Assembly (NCBI RefSeq): GCF_900167975.1
Contig: NZ_FUZU01000001.1
Location: 902,580 to 966,579, forward strand
Source of the DNA: Ohtaekwangia koreensis
GTDB lineage: Bacteria > Bacteroidota > Bacteroidia > Cytophagales > Cyclobacteriaceae
Direction: 5' to 3'
DNA length: 64,000 bases
Shown here piece by piece: positions 27,190 through 36,340 of the stretch; within the stretch, counting starts at the first letter, position 1; each line of letters starts with the position of its first letter. The position numbers and the translations under genes are program-made. The notes below the pieces were generated by a model. The model was not told the origin of the DNA. It saw nothing but the letters and a program-made list of their open reading frames with translations, and ran no database searches.

Positions 27190-27692
27190 GGTTTCGATCA
27201 TCCCGTTAGGTCCAACAAAAAAAGCCTTCGAATTTCAATAATTTGAAGGCTTTTTTACTCGTAGCCCCGGCAGGGTTGCAAACTCTTTCCGGGTATTTCT
27301 TGCGCATTCCTTAACTCTCTCTTTCTCACCTATAATGACGAAGAAAGCTTTCCTGTCATTTCCTCTCAATTTTGCCACAAAAATGCCACAAAATTGAATT
27401 TAACATGCTATTGCCACCATTTTGCCACTAGAATTGCCACTAGAATTTTTATCCTAATTCATTCAAAAAGTCGCGGGTTCGATCTTCTCAGAAAAAACTA
27501 ATTTATAAAATTTCAGAGGTTCGAACCCACTGTTCACTAAAAGTTATCAAATTATCATACTGGAAGCCAGTTAGTTGTAAAGGAATAAAAAAGAGATAGC
27601 ATCAGGAATCAGATACAATCCCGCCTAGTAGACCTTACGGACAGATTGTCGAACTCATCACAGCTTTTACATACTGTAAATCAGATCATTAC
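27190..27692 (+). repeat. tRNA-3'-end-like segment with terminator and conserved block, copy 2
   Basis: GGTTTCGATCATCCCGTTAG then GTCCAA, followed by a strong hairpin GCCTTC...GAAGGCTTTTTT (27223-27257), and after 370 bp the block CCTTACGGACAGATTGTCGA (27633-27652) with TTACATACTG / AATCAGAT. The parts match 23122-23265. In between lie five TGCCAC repeats (27373-27440) and two further T-arm-like pieces, GCGGGTTCGATC (27471-27482) and AGAGGTTCGAACCC (27517-27530). The 885 bp between 27024 and 27908 otherwise hold no gene. Confidence 0.45.
27373..27440. repeat. Five TGCCAC repeats at about one-helical-turn spacing
   Basis: TGCCAC occurs at 27373, 27384, 27412, 27423 and 27435, i.e. steps of 11, 28, 11 and 12 bases. 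Short direct repeats phased like this beside tRNA-like segments resemble arm-type binding sites of tyrosine integrases. That role is inferred; no integrase gene is next to them. Confidence 0.4.
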
Positions 27693-27818
27693 AACAATCA
27701 ACAACAAAACCTGACATCTCCTTCGGTTTTAAAGTGTATAATCTTGTCAACACGTGGTCGCAAATTTCTCGTCTTTCGATTGCTTAGAAGGTCTGGGTTT
27801 TATAACTTGTACATGATG

Positions 27819-27859
27819 AGCCCATCACCTGTCCAAATAGGATATGTGATGGGCTTTTT
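27819..27859 (+). terminator. Rho-independent terminator
   Basis: AGCCCATCAC (27819-27828) pairs with GTGATGGGCT (27846-27855), 17-base loop, followed by a run of T to 27859. It lies just upstream of the pentapeptide-repeat gene and would insulate it from upstream transcription. It argues against the longer reading frame from 27744 that passes through it. Confidence 0.7.
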
Positions 27860-27908
27860 GCTTATAACCAACTGCCTTAAGCAAGACCTTTCCTTAACCA
27901 TACACATT

Positions 27909-29156
27909 ATGCCTGAAATTATCTCTGATGAGCAGGAAGTCGTTCCAAATGAGCAAGAAAAACGAATCACTGAATTAGACAATAAGCTGAAGCAAATCGA
28001 AGCTGACATGATGGCTCAAGATCATAGGCTTGTGCCCATTCTATATAATTTCTTTTTCAAACGATCCAAATACAATGATGATGACCCTAGAAGGAAGGCA
28101 ACTTATTCCGCGCTACTTTGGAGACTCTTTTCTCCGCAAACTGTTGCATCGGCAGGGGTCAGTGTTATTGCCATACTAGGGCTATTACTCGCTCTACAAG
28201 CTAACAATTTATTAAATAAGCAGAACAAAAAAATCGATCTACAAAATCAGCTAGCTGAAGCCTCACGACGAGCAATTTTAGTCACCGAGTTGAGCAGCAT
28301 AAGCAATAAAATAGACGATATCAAACCCGAGAAAGACGGAAAAGTTCGTGTCCCTAAATCCATACTAGGTAGAATAGTAGCGCTCAGTCGCTCCTTTCGA
28401 CCATATCAATTTATCGTTATGCCTAACGAAGATGCATTTTCTACCAATGGATTTTATTCGAACTATCAATGGGATTCAATTAAAACTAAAAATGTAAAAT
28501 CCAGGAATTTTATGAATTGGTTTCAAGGATTATTTTTTGACATTGATGATGGCTCAGAGCCATTATTAATACACAAACCTCTCAGCCCTGAAAGAGGGCA
28601 ATTACTGATTGCCTTAAGCAATTCCAATATTGCCAATTTTAACGAGCTGGCTGACTTGGGGCCAGATTTCTCATCAGCTTATTTAAGCGGTGCTAATTTA
28701 AGAAACGCTGTGTTTGACGGATTGAATTTAAGAAGCAGCGATTTCAGAGCCGCTTATTTGTGGCAAGCATCTTTTGTAAATACGAACATTGATGAATCGG
28801 ACTTTACAAGGGCTTCAATAATTGGGGGGAGTTTTTCCGGCTCGGTTAACTCTAAATTTCTGTACACACAACTTAATCAAGCTGACTTCAGTGAAGCTCA
28901 ACTTCAAGGTTCTGATTTTAGTAATGCAATACTATTTGATTCTAAATTTTTCAATGCCTCACTGGATGGAGTCAATTGGAATGGTGCTATTATCGACCAA
29001 GTCGATTCTACTACCTGCACTTGGCTTGACGACCAGGTAAAAATCGCAAAGACTTTCAGGGATAGGGTGAGATGGGTACTGGTTAAGGAATATCCTCAAA
29101 ATCACCCATACCTAGATGCTCATTCTTTATATTGGGTTATAAGACCCCAGAGATAA
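27909..29156 (+). CDS. Membrane-anchored pentapeptide-repeat protein
   Basis: A 415-residue protein: an acidic coiled-coil N-terminus (EQEKRITELDNKLKQIEADM), one membrane helix near residues 80-100 (TVASAGVSVIAILGLLLALQ), a charged linker, and a C-terminal pentapeptide-repeat domain of about ten repeats (YLSGANLRNAVFDGLNLRSS, DFRAAYLWQASF). The helix-plus-pentapeptide plan is frequent in hypothetical proteins next to defence genes; no catalytic domain is seen. The start at 27909 avoids the terminator at 27819. Confidence 0.75.
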   Translation: MPEIISDEQEVVPNEQEKRITELDNKLKQIEADMMAQDHRLVPILYNFFFKRSKYNDDDPRRKATYSALLWRLFSPQTVASAGVSVIAILGLLLALQANNLLNKQNKKIDLQNQLAEASRRAILVTELSSISNKIDDIKPEKDGKVRVPKSILGRIVALSRSFRPYQFIVMPNEDAFSTNGFYSNYQWDSIKTKNVKSRNFMNWFQGLFFDIDDGSEPLLIHKPLSPERGQLLIALSNSNIANFNELADLGPDFSSAYLSGANLRNAVFDGLNLRSSDFRAAYLWQASFVNTNIDESDFTRASIIGGSFSGSVNSKFLYTQLNQADFSEAQLQGSDFSNAILFDSKFFNASLDGVNWNGAIIDQVDSTTCTWLDDQVKIAKTFRDRVRWVLVKEYPQNHPYLDAHSLYWVIRPQR

Positions 29157-29298
29157 TGGCAATAACATTCCTTGATTTTTTTTAAAAACTCGATCGACTT
29201 TTCCGCGCTCCTCAAAGCTACCTTTTGTTACGCACAAAGTGGATTGCAAACTGCTCAGTGAGCTAATGAGATTTGCAGATTTATGTTTCTCTTGTCCC

Positions 29299-29721
29299 TT
29301 AAAATAATTTTGTCTGATAAATCATACCAAACGCTATTGTTAACAGAATAGCACCACCCGCGAAAAAGCCAAATTGTAGATAAAAGAGCCACCAGGTTCG
29401 ATTACCATAAAAGTCCGTGTTCCTGGATTGTTCCAATCCCTTACTTTTAATTTTCCTAAGTGTTTCACGAAAGTCTTGTAACCGACTTGCTGCGACAGCC
29501 ATTCCAAAAGTCACAGATATAAAATCGAACAACATCCCTCCTGTAAAGAATATTTTTTGACATGAAGTCGGAATAAAGTCTTTAGAGTCCAATAGGGCCA
29601 CAAGCGAAGCGATTATCCCAATACCAGTCACCAATATCATGTTATTTGTGAATGTTAAATGTTCGCGCAAGACACCTTGCCACCTGATAAATCTGCTTTT
29701 ATAATTGCCTTGTTTCGACAT
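29299..29721 (-). CDS. Hypothetical membrane protein
   Basis: A 140-residue protein with three likely membrane helices (NMILVTGIGIIASLVALL, GGMLFDFISVTFGMAVAAS and FFAGGAILLTIAFGMIY) and a basic cytoplasmic loop. It is unrecognised. It lies 27 bases downstream of the Abi_C gene on the same strand and is likely co-transcribed, so it may be the membrane partner of that defence protein. Confidence 0.55.
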   Translation of the reverse strand: MSKQGNYKSRFIRWQGVLREHLTFTNNMILVTGIGIIASLVALLDSKDFIPTSCQKIFFTGGMLFDFISVTFGMAVAASRLQDFRETLRKIKSKGLEQSRNTDFYGNRTWWLFYLQFGFFAGGAILLTIAFGMIYQTKLF

Positions 29722-29748
29722 ATCGTTCCTGATTAAGTTTGTTAAATG

Positions 29749-30696
29749 CTAAAATGGAAGGTCATCAGCTACAGTTTCGACAAGTTCGGTTGTTTCGCCC
29801 TGCGTTGCCAAGAAGAGAATTACAATCTCAGATACAACGCTCACGCACAGTTTTGCATATTTCACTTCCAGTCCTTTAAAATTCGCATCCTTTCCATGAC
29901 CTGTTCCATAGCCGTTTCTTAACTCCGCGACACCATGAACAATAGTTGATATTCCACCGAGTATCTGCCTAATCGCCTTCTCCGCCGTATTAGGATTGTC
30001 CGCTTCCTTCGGTTTAAAGTCCAACGCAGATGTCGTATTGTTAAGTAGTTGTGGCAATGTCCAATCTTTGTTTATGGCAACTCCCTTTTGTTTTAAAATC
30101 GACTTACACGTCGTTTCAAGCAATTCCTTAGCAGTGCCTATTGCTAAATCTGTATCCTTATAAACCGCTTCAGTCATCGTACTGATCTTTGCACTGACGT
30201 AATCGGTATTAAGATACTTCCTAATCTCCACCGTCTTTAATGCAAGGCTGGCCTGACCAATAAGCTTTTGTCTGCCAGTAAAAATAGGTCTTCCAGAAAT
30301 CTCGCTCGTTTGAATGATCTCGTAACCATGTTGGTGCAAATGTCGATTGTAAATTTCGAGCAGCTTAGCTACATCGCCTGAATTGGTGCGTATTGCTGGA
30401 TTAATAGTCAGGGAAAGAAATTTTAAGTAGAGTTCATCGCCGCAGTACAACAGGTTGATTCTTGGGTCGGTATAAATCCAATCATTTGGCCAGTCGGCAT
30501 TAAGTACCATGTGCTTCCGTATGTCTTCGTATGCATTGTCATATCGCGGATCGTTTGAGCGAAGTCCTTTAAGGTCAAATAACCGGGTAAGAAAATCGGG
30601 TTCATCGAGATTACCGTGATACCAGAGTTTTCCGATATTCATTTCATCAGCGATTTGCTGGCGGGTAACGGTCGTTATTCGGGGTGGCATTTTCAT
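29749..30696 (-). CDS. Abortive-infection family protein with Abi_C domain
   Basis: A 315-residue protein. The C-terminal ~100 residues (AIRQILGGISTIVHGVAELR, NGYGTGHGKD) carry the hallmark motif of the Abi_C family, a HEPN-related domain with RNGYGTGHG. The N-terminal part is alpha-helical and resembles AbiJ-type N-terminal domains. These proteins abort phage infection, probably by RNA cleavage. The ATG at 30696 is used because the 11 extra upstream codons would need a TTG start. It is divergent from the AbiH gene at 30848. Confidence 0.82.
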   Translation of the reverse strand: MKMPPRITTVTRQQIADEMNIGKLWYHGNLDEPDFLTRLFDLKGLRSNDPRYDNAYEDIRKHMVLNADWPNDWIYTDPRINLLYCGDELYLKFLSLTINPAIRTNSGDVAKLLEIYNRHLHQHGYEIIQTSEISGRPIFTGRQKLIGQASLALKTVEIRKYLNTDYVSAKISTMTEAVYKDTDLAIGTAKELLETTCKSILKQKGVAINKDWTLPQLLNNTTSALDFKPKEADNPNTAEKAIRQILGGISTIVHGVAELRNGYGTGHGKDANFKGLEVKYAKLCVSVVSEIVILFLATQGETTELVETVADDLPF

Positions 30697-30847
30697 ATTT
30701 TTATCCAGGGTTCGGCTCGAAGTTACCAATGCACGAGAAAGAAACCGACATTTCGGCTTGATCGAAGCGCATTACTCTTTTTATCGGAAATCGTCAGTAA
30801 CTTGTCCCTAACCTGGATTAGTCACATTTTTGGCATCTTGCCCCCTT

Positions 30848-31831
30848 ATGAAAACCTTGTATGTAATTGGAAATGGATTTGATCGGTATCATGGCCTGAG
30901 TACCAGTTACCAGTCATTCGCTTTCTTCCTTCAGGATGGATACTCGACCATCTACAACTATCTGGTCGAATACTATGGTTTGCCCAATCTTGACAAAGAT
31001 GATCAGCAAAGCCATTATGACCCCCTGTGGTCAGAATTCGAAAAAGCATTAGCCGATCTGGATTTTGATACTGTTTTGGAGGACAATACCGACTATCTGC
31101 CCAACATAGCAAGCGATGATTTCAGAGATAGTGATTGGCATAGTTATCAAATAATAATGGAGGAGATTGTAAATGATCTTACTAAGAATCTTTTTATAGA
31201 GTTCAAAAAATTCATTCTTGCAGTGGAGTTTCCCGATGTCATTGATGATCGAAAATTCAAGCTAAATAAAGACGGGTTATACTTCAGCTTCAACTACACG
31301 AACACATTGGAGCGGTACTACGGCATTCCCGAAAAATCCATTCTGTACATTCACAACAAGGCAGTAAATTCCGACGCAACGTTGATCCTCGGTCACGGCA
31401 TTGATCCCAACAATTTTCAACACCACGTAGCAGAGCCAGAACCTCCCAAAGGTTTAACTGATGAGCAACTCCATGAATGGCGAGAACAAATATCGGATCA
31501 ATATGACTACTCATACGAAAGTGGCAAAAGTGCGCTATTAAGTTACTTCACCAAGTCTTTTAAGAAGACATCCCAAGTGATCGACGATAATAGGTCTTTC
31601 TTTCTCGATTTAGGCCAAATTGATCGAGTAATGATTTTAGGCCATTCTCTTTCGGAAGTGGATATGCAATACTTTAGAAAAATATTTGAGTCAATTCCGA
31701 GCAAAAGTATTGAATGGGCAGTTTCCTACCATAGACCGGAAGATCAACAGATATTTAAAGAACGTTTAATGAGGCTTGGCGTACCAGAACAATACTGCTC
31801 TACCTTTCGAATGGAGGCACTCTGTAGATAA
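30848..31831 (+). CDS. AbiH-family protein
   Basis: A 327-residue protein beginning KTLYVIGNGFDRYHGLSTSY, the diagnostic N-terminus of the AbiH (bacteriophage abortive infection) family, and containing the late conserved segment VMILGHSLSEVDMQYFRKIF. AbiH blocks phage growth in lactococci; the mechanism is not settled. It leads a three-gene plus-strand operon with a nuclease-like protein (9-base gap) and a HEPN-like protein (21-base gap). Confidence 0.88.
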   Translation: MKTLYVIGNGFDRYHGLSTSYQSFAFFLQDGYSTIYNYLVEYYGLPNLDKDDQQSHYDPLWSEFEKALADLDFDTVLEDNTDYLPNIASDDFRDSDWHSYQIIMEEIVNDLTKNLFIEFKKFILAVEFPDVIDDRKFKLNKDGLYFSFNYTNTLERYYGIPEKSILYIHNKAVNSDATLILGHGIDPNNFQHHVAEPEPPKGLTDEQLHEWREQISDQYDYSYESGKSALLSYFTKSFKKTSQVIDDNRSFFLDLGQIDRVMILGHSLSEVDMQYFRKIFESIPSKSIEWAVSYHRPEDQQIFKERLMRLGVPEQYCSTFRMEALCR

Positions 31832-31840
31832 TTGCTGTAA

Positions 31841-33457
31841 ATGGAAATTTTCTTCAAACATTCGTTGACATACATAGTGGTTGGTCAAGCTCGCATTGTA
31901 CGGCCTGCTCCGCAAACACGCGTAGATATGCAAAAGAAAATGGAAGACCATTTGAGGCAGAAGTATGCCCCTGGCTTCTACGCTGGTACAACGATTTGCA
32001 ATGAGATACTAAAATTCATATTTGAATTTTATGAAGAAGGGTTGAATCGGCTCCTTCCTAATATCGCTACCAGCAGATGGGTTGGTGAAATCCTGTTCCA
32101 GAATGAAGAAGCAGGAAAAGCCTCACGCGCCTTTAAACTGGGTGAGCTTGCCGATGATGATTCAAACTACTGGCAGGAAACGGGGCCTAAAATCCAACAA
32201 TCTCTTGATCTGATTTGCGAGAAGCTTGCAGAGATTGGTGAAACGGACAAAGTATCCGGTTTGTGGCAAACGCAAATTCCGGATTTTGAAAACGTTCTAT
32301 TGTGTGCCGAAAAATGTGTCGAATATGCCAATGTCAGCAACCATACTTTTATGGTTGCTCCTAATGCCACATCAATCAAGATAAATGCAGTTGGGGAAGA
32401 TCCGTATTTTGAGCATGTCGTCGATGACCTAAATCACGATTTGATGGCCGACTATCATCGACAGAATCGCAAAGAGGTTACGTTACGTGAGCAGTATTTG
32501 GAGAAATCTTTTGATCCATTCGATCATCAGTATCATGCCAAAGTTTTGAATGAGCCTTTCTGTAAGGTATTTGGAATTACCTACACTGAATTTCAGGCTT
32601 TGGTTACTGCTGCTCCGGCAAACATGGAAAAAATTGAAAGCCATAAGAAGGCGCCCATGTGCTTAAAGGATCATCTACTCACTAACCTCGCCGCCTACTA
32701 CGGTTTTCCCTTTGAGTCGGTGAATGCCGTAATAAACAACCTGATTTTAGACAAGTCGATCCCGAGACAGGTATGGAATTCGCGGCAATACAATCGAATC
32801 AATAAAAGACCTTTTCTGGAATTCCAAAGCAAGGGAAGAACAGTTATTATGTGGTCACATAAAAAAGTGGAGGACTACCTCACTCTTCTGGATAGTGAAC
32901 TTGCATTTAACAAGACACCTCATGGGTGGAAACACAAGCCTTTAACTGATGCGATTAGTGAAATCGCGCGCAATGCAGGTAAATGGTTTGAACGTTCCGT
33001 AATCGCGCAACTTGAAAAACTTGGGTTCAGCGGTCGTTCAATCAAGGACAAAACATTCAACAAATTTCCAGACATCAAGTTTGAATGTGGTGAAATCGAC
33101 TACCTCGGATACCATGCTGCAACAAAGTGCCTCGCTATTTTTGAGTTCAAATTTTTTGAGACCGGATTTGACGCAAGAGGGATTCGTCAGGTTAAAAGCG
33201 CGTTTCTTGAAGGGGACGATGCTTACGTGCCTATTTTCGAAAAGAAAATAGCATGGATAAATAATAATTTATCTTTTATAAAAAGTTATTTTGAAGCCGA
33301 GCACCACATTCAAATACCTTGCAATTTGCACGATTTGAAATCGACATTTATAACCTACTATCCGACACCCTTAAACTTGTTCTTTTTAAATCCGCGATGT
33401 AAGTCCCTTGTCCAATTCGTCGAGGATTTTCAGACAAAGGAACTTTGGCCTTATTAA
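31841..33457 (+). CDS. Large protein with C-terminal PD-(D/E)XK-like nuclease motif
   Basis: A 538-residue soluble protein. Residues ~1-370 are mostly helical and unrecognised. Residues ~375-450 look like a restriction-endonuclease fold: a conserved helix GKWFERSVIAQLEKLGF, then GEIDYLG (acid), then CLAIFEFKFF, where E-x-K is the catalytic pair. The protein sits in an operon between AbiH and a HEPN-like protein. A defence nuclease is the natural reading, but the family is not one I recognise. An inner ATG at 31928 is an alternative start. Confidence 0.6.
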   Translation: MEIFFKHSLTYIVVGQARIVRPAPQTRVDMQKKMEDHLRQKYAPGFYAGTTICNEILKFIFEFYEEGLNRLLPNIATSRWVGEILFQNEEAGKASRAFKLGELADDDSNYWQETGPKIQQSLDLICEKLAEIGETDKVSGLWQTQIPDFENVLLCAEKCVEYANVSNHTFMVAPNATSIKINAVGEDPYFEHVVDDLNHDLMADYHRQNRKEVTLREQYLEKSFDPFDHQYHAKVLNEPFCKVFGITYTEFQALVTAAPANMEKIESHKKAPMCLKDHLLTNLAAYYGFPFESVNAVINNLILDKSIPRQVWNSRQYNRINKRPFLEFQSKGRTVIMWSHKKVEDYLTLLDSELAFNKTPHGWKHKPLTDAISEIARNAGKWFERSVIAQLEKLGFSGRSIKDKTFNKFPDIKFECGEIDYLGYHAATKCLAIFEFKFFETGFDARGIRQVKSAFLEGDDAYVPIFEKKIAWINNNLSFIKSYFEAEHHIQIPCNLHDLKSTFITYYPTPLNLFFLNPRCKSLVQFVEDFQTKELWPY

Positions 33458-33478
33458 AAAGTTAAACTCTCTTGATCT

Positions 33479-34225
33479 ATGAGATTAAGCGCGCCATGGC
33501 ATTGGTACAAACTCGATTCGATTCACACACTACAACTTTTGACATTTTTTGTCAAGAGAACGGAGCAGCAAATAGACGCCAGCACTGAACATTTCAAGAA
33601 CAATAAGAAAGAAGACTTTATAGTATTTAGCGAAGAGGAAAAAATTGGGCAGAGCGTTACGCATTATGAAGGTCTGGACGATATGGGTTGGGACTTGGAC
33701 AAGCTATTTACCTCTCACTTTCCAAACCTTCAGCGAAAGTCCGCTTTTCTTACTTTGTATGCGTTTCTGGAACATGAACTGGACAAACTTGCTAACAAAT
33801 TGAAAGATGAGATTTCACATCCTGCACGTCTGGAAGACATTGCAGGAAATGGAATCCATAGGTCCTTTTCATACATGCAGTTGATCGTCGGTCTAAAAAT
33901 TGACAAGAGCGACAACAGGTGGAATAAGATTTACCAGATCAACAAGCTCAGAAACATGATCATTCATAGTGATGGTCAGCTTTCAGCGGATGAAACGGCA
34001 CGGAAAAGTGAAGAAAAGTTTATGGCAATTTTAAAAAGTCACATCACCGTGCGCGATGGTGAACTGGTGCTGGAGCTCACATTCCTTCCTTACGTTATCC
34101 AGCAGTTCGACGCATTGTTCCAATTCATTGATGGTGCGATTCAATTAAAGTTTTCGACGAAGCGTTCCAAGAAGAAGAAGCTTTCCAAAAAGAAACGAGG
34201 ATCGACAAAAGCTACTAATAAGTAG
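33479..34225 (+). CDS. HEPN-like helical protein
   Basis: A 248-residue helical protein. The segment NKLRNMIIHSDGQLS contains the Rx4H pattern (R-N-M-I-I-H) of HEPN ribonuclease folds, in the expected position after two long helices. The C-terminus is very lysine-rich (KRSKKKKLSKKKRGSTK), as in RNA-binding tails. It is third in the AbiH operon, and its 3' end overlaps the end of a truncated PIN-like gene on the other strand. Confidence 0.55.
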   Translation: MRLSAPWHWYKLDSIHTLQLLTFFVKRTEQQIDASTEHFKNNKKEDFIVFSEEEKIGQSVTHYEGLDDMGWDLDKLFTSHFPNLQRKSAFLTLYAFLEHELDKLANKLKDEISHPARLEDIAGNGIHRSFSYMQLIVGLKIDKSDNRWNKIYQINKLRNMIIHSDGQLSADETARKSEEKFMAILKSHITVRDGELVLELTFLPYVIQQFDALFQFIDGAIQLKFSTKRSKKKKLSKKKRGSTKATNK

Positions 34226-34352
34226 CTAACTCAAATTGAATTTCAGCGTCTCTTAATCTAATCCAATAGTTCGTGTCGAGGTAAACCATTCTTGCAGGTT
34301 GAAATGCTTCGTACAAGCAAGCGATATAGTGATCACCTAAGTCATCAGGCAT
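34215..34352 (-). pseudogene. Truncated second PIN-like gene
   Basis: A 45-codon ORF whose residues 22-40 (MVYLDTNYWIRLRDAEIQF) look like the first strand of a PIN-type fold with its catalytic aspartate. It then stops at a TAG at 34215, inside the 3' end of the HEPN-like gene on the other strand. Its ATG overlaps the stop of the upstream PIN gene by eight bases, as coupled genes do. The rest of the protein is missing, so the junction with the convergent operon probably cut it. Confidence 0.5.
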
Positions 34353-35124
34353 GAAGTAAATAATGATCAAGACCTGCTTCCGCTATTAAATTCTTCCAAC
34401 GATTTTCTCTTGTGAAATATTTGCTACCTGGCTTTACATAGATCAAATTATACAAATCATAGGCATCATTTGGTTTGACGACCCATTTTGCTACTTCTGT
34501 ATTTTTTGAAAATTGCAAAAAGGCAGTAAGAAAAAGTTCAACCTGTTTAATGTGCTTGCCTTGCATTTCAATACGACCATCACTAAACATTTTTAGGTAA
34601 TCATTCAATTCCAGAAGAATGCCTTTAAACCTCTCTTTAAAGTATTTGCTGGAATTAGTCTTCCACACCTTCTTTGAATGGGCTTTTACATTTGTTACAA
34701 AATCGTTCTCAATCTGCGCGACTTGTTGCCCCTGTTTACCTCTATTGATTGCATTCTTTTCATACTCTGCTTTTAATTCTGGGGTAAGTTGGAAAGAATC
34801 GTCAAGTGCGGCCATTCGCCTTATTTCTGCCCAATTTCTAATGCCTAGATTGTAACCGTACTTAGTGTCCTCATAATTGGGTGTAATCTGGTTTGCGAGA
34901 TATAAAAAAGCATTCTCTAAATATTGTTTGCTTGAGTAGTTCACAATCGCCTTTGCAGCGCGACGAACTTGTTGAAAATTTGTTAGATTGTTTGGTGTGG
35001 TTATCAACTCCTCGAAATTATAGAACGTGGCGATTAACGAGTAATCTTTCAGACTGTTTGGGTCAATTGTTCCATCACCCAAATAGTACCAAATATTTGT
35101 ATCGCAGATAACATCAGTTTTCAT
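34345..35124 (-). CDS. PIN-like domain protein
   Basis: A 259-residue protein starting MKTDVICDTNIWYYLGDG, the first strand and catalytic aspartate of a PIN-type ribonuclease fold. The other acidic ligands are not certain. It is followed by an overlapping fragment of a second PIN-like gene, and it starts 49 bases after the HNH gene, so the three form one minus-strand transcript. It may be a toxin or defence nuclease. Confidence 0.6.
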   Translation of the reverse strand: MKTDVICDTNIWYYLGDGTIDPNSLKDYSLIATFYNFEELITTPNNLTNFQQVRRAAKAIVNYSSKQYLENAFLYLANQITPNYEDTKYGYNLGIRNWAEIRRMAALDDSFQLTPELKAEYEKNAINRGKQGQQVAQIENDFVTNVKAHSKKVWKTNSSKYFKERFKGILLELNDYLKMFSDGRIEMQGKHIKQVELFLTAFLQFSKNTEVAKWVVKPNDAYDLYNLIYVKPGSKYFTRENRWKNLIAEAGLDHYLLHA

Positions 35125-35173
35125 GGTAGATTGATTTACAGTTGATAGTTATGTTTAGAACAGAGCAGTTAGT

Positions 35174-36340
35174 CTATTTTTTTTGGTCAAATGATGACAG
35201 GAATTTAATTCGATCCTGAAACTCCATTGTGTGTGACTTATAATCTACCACGAGCCGATTGAATTCACCGGGCATCAAGATTTTTAGACCAACTACATCG
35301 AAAGTGAACGCTCCACCTGTACCGTTGAAAAAAGCGATCCTTACATTCATTCCATAACTTGTCTGTTGGAAAAACAGGCTGTGCGTTCCTTCCCCAAAAT
35401 CCTTGATATTGTCCTTCTCTTCACCCTTTAGTTCGATCTTACCGTTTCCTGTCATTACGAACGAGATGCATTCGTTCATTGATTCATCATCTTTAAATGC
35501 AGGGTAGTAGTACATCAAACAATTGATCCCAATTTTCACCAGGCATTGAGAAAACTGGAGATTGTTGAAATTTTGTCCGACATAGATCAAGGGATTAGTG
35601 AATGTCTTCGGGTAGCTGCTCAGAGCCACACGAACTCTTGTATAATTCATGAGTTTGATCAGGAATGAAACTGCATCGTCCAAATCTCTTGCCCTGACCC
35701 AAAGCTCGCCGAGATCGTTGAGAAATAGTCGTGGTGAGAGATAACGGAATAAGTCATGCGTATCGGTCAATATATCAATTTTGATAATGTCTTTACTCTT
35801 CGTGTTTGAGGATTGTACAACGGTTTCATAGTTAGAACCGTTGTCGACAAATTCGATCCATTGAAGTGATACTGTGTCGTTCTTCCTGATTTTTAGAGCG
35901 ATGATTCTAACATCTCTTTTCCACTGTGCGAATTTCTTGCCGAGCATTTCAAGACCTTCACGCTTGTCTCCCTCGATGTAAAAACCTCCCTTAATCAATA
36001 TCATCTGTGGCCTGATGAAATTCTCCAACGGGTATCGCTGACCGACCTCGTAAACAATTTTGCTTTGGTCATCAAATGTCAACAGGATTGGAGCTAAAAA
36101 TGCTCCTGCTGGAACGTGCGAACGCTTATACCCTTCAATGCCCTCTACACTCCGCATAAACGCCACAGGCGAATCGCGCATCAACTCGCGCTCATAGTGC
36201 GAGAATTTTCGGTTACAGTTCTCGCACACGTTGTCCATGAATATATTCGGACCGCCTAGCCCTTTCGGAAAAACATGCTCTTTCGCTCCTCCGCTATACG
36301 CGAACTGGCAATACCGGCATTTTCGAGTATCAGCATTCAT
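35174..36340 (-). CDS. HNH endonuclease-like protein
   Basis: A 388-residue protein with an N-terminal zinc-binding HNH motif: CRYC (9-12), KEHVFPKGLGGPN (HNH histidine), and CENCNRKF (second CxxC and helix). Residues ~60-388 form a mixed alpha/beta region of unknown family. It heads the minus-strand unit with the PIN-like genes, and it could be the restriction-type effector of that unit. Confidence 0.7.
   Translation of the reverse strand: MNADTRKCRYCQFAYSGGAKEHVFPKGLGGPNIFMDNVCENCNRKFSHYERELMRDSPVAFMRSVEGIEGYKRSHVPAGAFLAPILLTFDDQSKIVYEVGQRYPLENFIRPQMILIKGGFYIEGDKREGLEMLGKKFAQWKRDVRIIALKIRKNDTVSLQWIEFVDNGSNYETVVQSSNTKSKDIIKIDILTDTHDLFRYLSPRLFLNDLGELWVRARDLDDAVSFLIKLMNYTRVRVALSSYPKTFTNPLIYVGQNFNNLQFSQCLVKIGINCLMYYYPAFKDDESMNECISFVMTGNGKIELKGEEKDNIKDFGEGTHSLFFQQTSYGMNVRIAFFNGTGGAFTFDVVGLKILMPGEFNRLVVDYKSHTMEFQDRIKFLSSFDQKK

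Noticed and set aside
23122-27560. Complete tRNA genes
   Set aside because: Only T-arm-like and acceptor-end-like pieces are present; no anticodon or D arms can be folded around them.
27744-27908. N-terminal extension of the pentapeptide-repeat protein
   Set aside because: It would be translated across a strong terminator hairpin and has no conserved character.
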